DNA of 64,000 bases. It comes from Bacillota bacterium (GTDB lineage: Bacteria > Bacillota > Clostridia > Christensenellales > Aristaeellaceae). The stretch covers positions 62,001-126,000 of the forward strand of contig JAEZIN010000013.1 of the NCBI GenBank assembly GCA_023436585.1, read 5' to 3'. Under the pieces are notes generated by a model. It had not been told where the DNA came from. It saw only the letters and a program-made list of their open reading frames with translations, and did no database searches. Of the stretch, positions 58,744 to 64,000 are shown in pieces; within the stretch, counting starts at the first letter, position 1, and every line of letters begins with the position of its first letter. The position numbers and the translations under genes are program-made.

Positions 58744-61134
58744 CTACACGTTTCCCATCACAACTTCAACCGTGTGCACCGTTCCGGCCTCGCATACGGG
58801 AATGCGGTCTACCGCCTGCCCGTCAAAGCGCAGCCGGGATACGCCCTTTTCCACATGCGTGGGATTCTTGACTGTAATATGGTAGGTGGCGCCACGGAAG
58901 ACGCGGGTGGCCGTGAAGCCTTCCCATTCCGCTGGGATGCAGGGATCGATTGTCAGGCCGTCCCACTCAGGCCGTATGCCCAGCAAATATCTGGTGGCGG
59001 CATAGTAGGCCCAACCGGCGCTGCCCGTCATCCAGGGGTGCCTGGCCCGGCCATGGGCGGTATGCTCCCTGCCCATAATAAACTGGCAGTAGGCGTAGGG
59101 CTCACTTTGGCGGATTTCGATCATGTCGTTTTGCCTGGCAGGCAAAAGCGCGTTGTACATTTTCATGGCCTTGCCGCCCCGGCCCAGCATGGCCTCCGCC
59201 ACCCAGGCCCAGGGGTTGGGATGGCTGAAGATGGCGCCGTTTTCCTTCACGCCGGGATAGACGCGTGTCACAAAGCCGATGGAGTCGTCGGGCACGATGA
59301 AGGAGGGGGCGTTGAGCATCAGCCCGTAGGGCGTAAACAGGTATTCCATCACCGCGTCCATGGCGGATTCGCCCTGTTCCTTCGTCACCGCCCCGGAGAT
59401 TACAGCCCAGGTGTTGCTTTCCAGGTGCACCTTGCCTTCGGCGGAATCCAGCGTGCCGATGGGCGCGCCTTTGCCCGTAATACCGCGTATGAACCACTTG
59501 CCGTTCCACAGAACACGGCGGCAGTTGTCCGCCATTTCCTTTTCCATGGCCCTGTACAGGCGTACATCCTCGCTGCGCTTCAAGTGATTGGCCGCAGACA
59601 GGAAGTGACTCAAAGCCCACAAATGCAGGAAGGCCACCATGGCACTTTCGCCGCCGCCCAGGTTGAGGCAGTCATTCCAGTCAGCCCGCAGACCCTTGGC
59701 GATGCCATGGGCGCCCAACTGGCTGTAAGTAAAGTCCAGTATCTTTTTCATGTGCTCGTACACCGTATCCTGGCCGCCATCGGCATACGGGATCACCTGA
59801 TGGAAAAAGTCCGTGTCTCCCGTCTCCCGCACATATTCGCAAATGGCCGGGATCAGCCACAGCGCGTCGTCGGCGCAAACATCCTTCAAACCGTGGATCA
59901 TTTGGCTCTTGTCGGGCGTGGGCACCACCGTGGGCGACTGGAAGGACTGCTTTTTGCCAGGCGTAAACCAGGCGGGATCAAACAAGTGCAGGCCGTACCC
60001 TTCCCGCACCTGGCCGCGTAAAAGCTGCGTAATGCGCGTGCGGCACATGTCGGGGTTGGAATGGGGCACGCACATGGCGTCCTGGGCCGTATCCCGGTAG
60101 CCAAGCCCCGTCCGGCCGCCCACCTCAATAAAGGAGGCAAAGCGGGAGAACATGACGTTGACCTCGCTTTGATACAGGTTCCACAGGTTCAGGCTGGTGT
60201 TCATTTCCGGGTTGGGCGTTGTCACCTGCAGCATGGAAAGCTTCTCCGCCCAGAAGGCGGCCAGCTCCGCAAAGGCCGCGTCCACCGCCGGGAAGCTGTA
60301 CTTTTCCCTGGCCTTTTTTGCTTCCAAGCAGTTGCCCTGGCCGAGGATGAACAGCACGCGCTTCTTTTCCCCCGGCTTTAACTCAAGGCCGGTATGCAGC
60401 GCTCCGCAGTGGTTGCCTGTTTTTTCAAAGCTTCCGGAGAGTTTCCCTTTTTCCACGCCAAGGGGATTCGATTCCGTGCGGTAGGGGCCGATGAATGCGT
60501 CCCGCAGGCAATCAAAGCTCTCGGGCTCAAAGCTGGCGGTAAAGTATTGATAACTGTCCTCTTCATAGTGCAGCTCGTACTCCACCGCACCTTGCGCAAA
60601 CCTGGAACCGGTGGCGTACAGACTCATCTGGAAGTTTTGATTGTCCATGTCGATGTGGTGAAAAGAAAACTCCACATACCCGAACAAATCCAGCCTGCGC
60701 GCCTGGGCGGATTTGTTCTCCAGCGTCACATCCCACAAGACGACGTTGTCATTCCTTGGTATGAATATGGTCTGCGCGGCGGAAATGCCCTCGTATTCGC
60801 ACAGATACCTGCTGTAACTCAACCCATGGCGGCAGGCATACTTCGCCTGTGCAAGGGGAAGTCCCGTAGGCTGCCAGCTCACCGACCAATATTTGCCCGT
60901 TTCCGCATCCCGCAGGTAAACATAATGACCGGGCCGGTCCATGGGCACGCCGTTGGGCCGGAAGCGGGTGATGCGGTGATATTGGGGCGAATCCAGCCAG
61001 ACATAGCCGCCTGCCGTATGGTTGAGCACGCCGCCCATCCGCTGGGTGCCGACATAATTGGTCCAGGATACGGGCACATCCACCCTGTCGATCACATATT
61101 CCTTGGCCGCATTATCAAAATATCCGTAACGCAT
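58744..61134 (-). CDS. GH94 phosphorylase, N,N'-diacetylchitobiose-phosphorylase-like
   Basis: A 796-residue cytoplasmic enzyme that splits a beta-linked disaccharide with phosphate. The N-terminal beta-sandwich starts RYGYFDNAAKEYVIDRVDVP and contains GHYVYLRD and HGLSYSRYLCEYEG; the (alpha/alpha)6 barrel has SRFASFIEVGGRTGLGYRDT, PTVVPTPDKSQMIHGLKDVC and the general acid Asp in GLRADWNDCLNLGGGESAMV, then GVKENGAIFSHPNPWAWVAE. These segments are closer in memory to Vibrio diacetylchitobiose phosphorylase than to cellobiose phosphorylase, but cellobionate phosphorylases share them. The adjacent phosphohexomutase supports a phosphorolytic route. GTAGGAGGC precedes the ATG. Substrate uncertain. 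Confidence 0.88.
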   Translation of the reverse strand: MRYGYFDNAAKEYVIDRVDVPVSWTNYVGTQRMGGVLNHTAGGYVWLDSPQYHRITRFRPNGVPMDRPGHYVYLRDAETGKYWSVSWQPTGLPLAQAKYACRHGLSYSRYLCEYEGISAAQTIFIPRNDNVVLWDVTLENKSAQARRLDLFGYVEFSFHHIDMDNQNFQMSLYATGSRFAQGAVEYELHYEEDSYQYFTASFEPESFDCLRDAFIGPYRTESNPLGVEKGKLSGSFEKTGNHCGALHTGLELKPGEKKRVLFILGQGNCLEAKKAREKYSFPAVDAAFAELAAFWAEKLSMLQVTTPNPEMNTSLNLWNLYQSEVNVMFSRFASFIEVGGRTGLGYRDTAQDAMCVPHSNPDMCRTRITQLLRGQVREGYGLHLFDPAWFTPGKKQSFQSPTVVPTPDKSQMIHGLKDVCADDALWLIPAICEYVRETGDTDFFHQVIPYADGGQDTVYEHMKKILDFTYSQLGAHGIAKGLRADWNDCLNLGGGESAMVAFLHLWALSHFLSAANHLKRSEDVRLYRAMEKEMADNCRRVLWNGKWFIRGITGKGAPIGTLDSAEGKVHLESNTWAVISGAVTKEQGESAMDAVMEYLFTPYGLMLNAPSFIVPDDSIGFVTRVYPGVKENGAIFSHPNPWAWVAEAMLGRGGKAMKMYNALLPARQNDMIEIRQSEPYAYCQFIMGREHTAHGRARHPWMTGSAGWAYYAATRYLLGIRPEWDGLTIDPCIPAEWEGFTATRVFRGATYHITVKNPTHVEKGVSRLRFDGQAVDRIPVCEAGTVHTVEVVMGNV

Positions 61135-61319
61135 TTTTACGCCTCCTACAGCTTTTCAAGCTACATATTACCACACACACAACCCATAGGAAATGCACGC
61201 TCATGGCTTTTGTTGTCATCCCTTGCCGTGCGGATTGTATCTGTTGCCATCAACAGCAAAAACCCCATGCCAAAGTGCATGGGGGAGAATATGCGTGCCG
61301 AGAGGCCTTTTGAATTTCG

Positions 61320-62525
61320 TCATGTATCCAGGCTGAATGCCCACTGCAAAGACAGGATGTACAGGCTCATCAGCCTGTCCCGGATCATATGCGGGGCGAA
61401 GGTGCTAAGATCGATATCATCCCACTTGCCCATTTCATGGTAGATTATTAGCTGCAGCGCATAGGCGACGTCGTTTTTGCTGCCCAGCAAAGCATCCTTC
61501 ACCTCTTCGGCGATGGGCAGGTCCCGGACAGCTTCTTCCATGGTGCCTTCCAAAAGCACATCGATGCAGGAGAACAGCCCCGCCAGGAAGTAGTCGTAAT
61601 ACTTTCGGTTGCCCCCGGCCTCCAGCGCCAGCAGTTCCATAAACTTGGCCCGGATGAGGCAGGTCTTTACCAGCTCCTTGTTTTCCGCGCTCTGTACATT
61701 TTTTAATAGCAGCAGGTAGACCCATTTCTTGGTCTCGCTGATGCCCAGGCGAATTAGCGCCTGCTTGACGGTATATACGCCGCCTTGAGCGCCGAAGAAC
61801 ACGGACCCCGCAAACCGTAAAAGCTTGTAGGAAAGGCCCACGTCTGTCTCAATGATTTCCGTAAGCACCTGATAGTCCGGCTCCGGCCCGTTCAGCTCCT
61901 TCATCATCCGCAGGAGGGCTGTAGGCAGGCTGGCAATTTCCTTCCGCTTTTCAATCACCGGCATGCTGAAAAAATAGCCCTGATAGTAGTCATATCCCAG
62001 GGCAGCGGCCAGCTGGTACTCTTCCCGCGTTTCCACCTTCTCCGCCAGAAATTTCAGGCGTTTCCCGTACTTTTGTATATACCGGCGCTGCGTCTCCACA
62101 TCTACGGATGGGAATTCCACCTTGACGATGTCAGCCCAATCCAGCAAAACCATGCTCTCTTCCCGGAAGGTAAAATCATCCAGGGCGATCATGTAGCCTT
62201 CAGCTCTCAACTTTTTGCAGGCATCCAGCACCTCTTGGGTGGCCTGTACCTTTTCAACAATTTCTACGACGATATTCCCTTTGGGCAGAAGCAAGGGAAT
62301 TTCCTTGATGAGCATTTCGGTGGAAAAATTGATAAACGCCCTTGTCCCGCTGGTGAGCTCATTAAACTGCATCACCAAAAAAGCGCTGTTGATTAAATCG
62401 GCCGTTGCCTGGTTATCGTCGTCCCCTTCAAAAAAATTGTTCATGCTCCGGCGGTACAGCAGCTCATAGCCGACAATGCCCATGCCTTTGTCGAATATGG
62501 GCTGCCTGGCTACATAGACTTCCAC
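61320..62525 (-). CDS. EAL-HDOD protein (YuxH family), possible c-di-GMP phosphodiesterase
   Basis: A 401-residue cytoplasmic signalling protein. The N-terminal EAL domain (1-195) starts VARQPIFDKGMGIVGYELLY: the EAL motif reads ELL. Other expected catalytic positions look retained: FINFST (Asn), VVEIVEKV (Glu), IALDDFTF (Asp-Asp), VKVEFPSVD (Lys), FLAEKVET (Glu) and YYQGYFFSMP (Gln). The C-terminal HDOD domain (about 200-390) has LPTALLRMMKELN and LSYKLLRFAGSVFFG. YuxH-type proteins are often viewed as degenerate c-di-GMP binders; here activity cannot be excluded. The GTG start at 62525 has GAAGAAGGGA upstream. It stands alone. Confidence 0.9.
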   Translation of the reverse strand: MEVYVARQPIFDKGMGIVGYELLYRRSMNNFFEGDDDNQATADLINSAFLVMQFNELTSGTRAFINFSTEMLIKEIPLLLPKGNIVVEIVEKVQATQEVLDACKKLRAEGYMIALDDFTFREESMVLLDWADIVKVEFPSVDVETQRRYIQKYGKRLKFLAEKVETREEYQLAAALGYDYYQGYFFSMPVIEKRKEIASLPTALLRMMKELNGPEPDYQVLTEIIETDVGLSYKLLRFAGSVFFGAQGGVYTVKQALIRLGISETKKWVYLLLLKNVQSAENKELVKTCLIRAKFMELLALEAGGNRKYYDYFLAGLFSCIDVLLEGTMEEAVRDLPIAEEVKDALLGSKNDVAYALQLIIYHEMGKWDDIDLSTFAPHMIRDRLMSLYILSLQWAFSLDT

Positions 62526-62814
62526 AGCGGTCCCTTCTTCCTGTATTTTGCTAATCGCCGTCAGTAACGTTTCATACCCATCAGCAGCGCATTAAAATGC
62601 AAGTTTTGTCTAAATTATAGGAGAATATAAGGGAAAAATCAATCCTTTAGCGAAAAAGCAAAAAAGAAGCATCCTTCCTCCTGCTGCGGGGCGGCAGGGG
62701 AACGTAATGCAAATGGCGAATGTTTAAAAACCATAGCAACCATCCTATGATATGGACGCTTTGGACGAGGATTGTCCGAATTACATGATATTCCATTTTT
62801 AAGGAGGCTTTTTC

Positions 62815-63546
62815 ATGCCCGTCACCGCCAAGGACATTGCCAAGATGCTGGACCACAGCACACTCCAGCCCTTTTTAACGGAAGAGGATATCATCAAAGG
62901 CTGCAAAACGGCCCTGAAGTACGGCACCGCTTCCGTCTGCGCCCGCCCCGCCGATATGCCGCTGGTAGCAAAACTGCTAAAAGGCAGCGATGTGAAGGTC
63001 TGCACAGTGATAGGCTTTCCCCACGGCGCGCACAAAACGGAAACGAAGGTGTTTGAAGCCCGGCAGGCCCTGGCGGACGGTTGCACCGAACTGGATATGG
63101 TCATCCATATCGGCAAGCTTTTATCCGGCGACGATGATTACGTATTGAACGACATCGCCCAAGTGGTCAAGGAAGCCCATGCCGCTGGGGCCATTGTGAA
63201 GGTGATTCTGGAAACCTGCTACTTGAACGAGGAGCAGAAGATAAGGGCCTGCCGCCTGAGCAAGGAGGCCGGGGCCGACTTTGTCAAGACAAGCACAGGC
63301 TACGGCACCAAGGGTTGCACCATTGAGGATTTGAAGCTCATGCGCAAAAGCGTGCCGGATACCATGCGCGTCAAAGGCTCCGGCGGCATCCGGGACCTGG
63401 ATACGGTGCTGGCCGCCAGGGCCGTTGGCGCTTCCCGCTGCGGCGTCAGCGCCACGGAAGCCATCATGGAGGAAGCCATCCGAAGGGAAAAAGAGGGCAC
63501 GCTGAAAGAAGCGGATGCGCTCAAAGAAATGGAAGGCGGGTATTGA
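62815..63546 (+). CDS. deoC: Deoxyribose-phosphate aldolase
   Basis: A 243-residue class I aldolase that splits 2-deoxyribose-5-phosphate to acetaldehyde and glyceraldehyde-3-phosphate in deoxynucleoside salvage. Motifs: LDHSTLQPFLTEEDI, VCTVIGFPHGAHKTETKVFE, ELDMVIHIG (Asp94), the Schiff-base Lys158 in DFVKTSTGYGTKG and the second Lys187 in MRVKGSGGIRD. Length is typical. AAGGAGG stands ahead of the ATG at 62815. No deo partners (deoD, deoB, cdd) are next to it; it is a single gene with a strong terminator. Confidence 0.96.
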   Translation: MPVTAKDIAKMLDHSTLQPFLTEEDIIKGCKTALKYGTASVCARPADMPLVAKLLKGSDVKVCTVIGFPHGAHKTETKVFEARQALADGCTELDMVIHIGKLLSGDDDYVLNDIAQVVKEAHAAGAIVKVILETCYLNEEQKIRACRLSKEAGADFVKTSTGYGTKGCTIEDLKLMRKSVPDTMRVKGSGGIRDLDTVLAARAVGASRCGVSATEAIMEEAIRREKEGTLKEADALKEMEGGY

Positions 63547-63557
63547 CACCGCTAAGC

Positions 63558-63589
63558 GCCGGAGGCAAATGCCTCCGGCCTTTTCTTTC
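63558..63589 (+). terminator. Terminator of deoC
   Basis: GCCGGAGGC and GCCTCCGGC form a 9-bp stem with an AAAT loop, followed by CTTTTCTTTC, 12 bp after the stop. Confidence 0.92.
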
Positions 63590-63689
63590 ATGGGCCACAC
63601 GTTCACTTATGTAGAAACCGCATGAGCGTCGGATTTTTCGCCGTTTGTTCACATTCTTTCCATGCTTGCTTCATAATGCTAGGTTATCC

Positions 63690-63848
63690 TATACACAAGA
63701 CGGTGGCCGGGCAACCGGCGAGCCGATGACATATACGCAGGATCCGGCGCGATAAAGGTTCCAAAGCGCCAAATGTACCGCCTGCAAGAGTGAATGCTTC
63801 CACGGAGGGAAGGAAGCATCCCGCTTTTGCAGGCGGCATTTCTTTTAA
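63690..63848 (+). ncRNA. Candidate structured RNA, unassigned
   Basis: A promoter-like pair (TTGCTT, 17 bp, CTATAC) at about 63665-63693 precedes a GC-rich segment with a GCCGG-GCAA-CCGGC hairpin (GNRA loop) and GGCGC/GCGCC enclosing GATAAAGGTTCCAAA. A long hairpin follows: CCGCCTGCAA...TTGCAGGCGG, with inner TGCTTCC/GGAAGCA. It ends CATTTCTTTT. No convincing ORF on this strand. It does not match any riboswitch I can recall; the direction is inferred from the T-rich end. Confidence 0.45.
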
Positions 63849-63900
63849 GGATGTACGGAAAGAAGCGTGGCAACTCCCTTAAGACGATTACTGTTTTCCT

Positions 63901-64000
63901 TTACTCTGTTTTGATTTGAACATTTCCCGAATATTCTTTTTCGCCCAACATATACCCTTTCATATAGAATATATCGGGTATGTGATCCAGGGACAATGAG
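63901..64000 (-). CDS. C-terminal end of an unidentified protein, cut by the right edge
   Basis: On the minus strand a frame open from the window edge runs LDHIPDIFYMKGYMLGEKEY and ends SGNVQIKTE before TAA. The amino-acid composition looks like real protein and the other two frames close or are less protein-like. Only 32 residues are visible, too few for a family call. Confidence 0.4.
   Translation of the reverse strand, partial: SLSLDHIPDIFYMKGYMLGEKEYSGNVQIKTE

Noticed and set aside
58744..61134. Annotation as plain cellobiose phosphorylase
   Set aside because: The N-terminal and barrel segments resemble diacetylchitobiose phosphorylase more; only the family GH94 is claimed.
63690..63848. 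c-di-GMP, T-box, fluoride or SRP RNA identity for the structured region
   Set aside because: Short stretches look similar (for example GCCGGGCAACCGG, GGAAGGAAGCA) but the full conserved cores and their order are missing.

Overview
The window looks like a chromosomal segment of an anaerobic, spore-former-like Clostridium relative (Bacillota, class Clostridia; a gut lineage such as Christensenellales or Oscillospirales would fit, but this is inference). The grounds are AGGAGG-type ribosome binding sites, GC-rich genes with AT-rich terminators, a class-I hybrid cluster protein, YesM/YesN-type two-component systems next to sugar ABC transporters, and several plant or host glycan enzymes. No rRNA, phage or insertion-sequence transposase was recognised.

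Layout. 1-2.0 kb: KDPG aldolase (cut by the left edge) behind an IclR regulator, a small conserved-looking ORF and a GlsB/YeaQ membrane protein. 2.1-7.5 kb: D-Ala-D-Ala carboxypeptidase, a repeat cluster, a divergent CapA-like protein, a stand-alone Cas6-like endoribonuclease without any CRISPR array, and a TIM-barrel sugar isomerase. 7.5-12.5 kb: housekeeping block (rplS, three tRNAs, YqeY, malic enzyme, RlmA-like methyltransferase, RNase Z). 12.8-17.3 kb: hcp, a GH43 glycosidase and an FMN-dependent oxidoreductase.

17.5-27.1 kb is one minus-strand locus for fructose-containing carbohydrate: AraC-type response regulator, sensor kinase, solute-binding protein, two ABC permeases, a GH172 (DUF2961) enzyme and a GH32 fructosidase, the last two overlapping by 4 bp. 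27.2-33.0 kb is a plus-strand operon coupling an ECF nickel/cobalt transporter (fused CbiM/N, CbiQ, CbiO) to LarB, LarE and LarC, the makers of the nickel-pincer nucleotide cofactor; no LarA-type enzyme is present in the window.

33.1-35.5 kb holds a WYL regulator, an M55 D-aminopeptidase and a DUF1398 protein. 35.8-46.0 kb is a surface-protein island: a 1481-residue protein with twelve cadherin-like repeats, a divergent 1118-residue MBG-repeat protein, a small internally duplicated protein and an Ig-like/CHAP cell-wall hydrolase. After tRNA-Val, 46.6-57.2 kb carries a galactofuranose-type (YtfQRT-YjfF) ABC transporter next to a response regulator, an orphan solute-binding protein and a sensor kinase; a plus-strand calcium-motif protein and repeats lie between the last two.

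57.3-61.1 kb pairs a phosphohexomutase with a GH94 phosphorylase resembling diacetylchitobiose phosphorylase. The right end has an EAL-HDOD protein, deoC, a probable structured RNA and the tail of an unidentified gene. Dispersed non-coding repeats (a 65-bp family, a two-hairpin family, a 140-bp element between tRNAs and a 175-bp palindrome) punctuate the segment.
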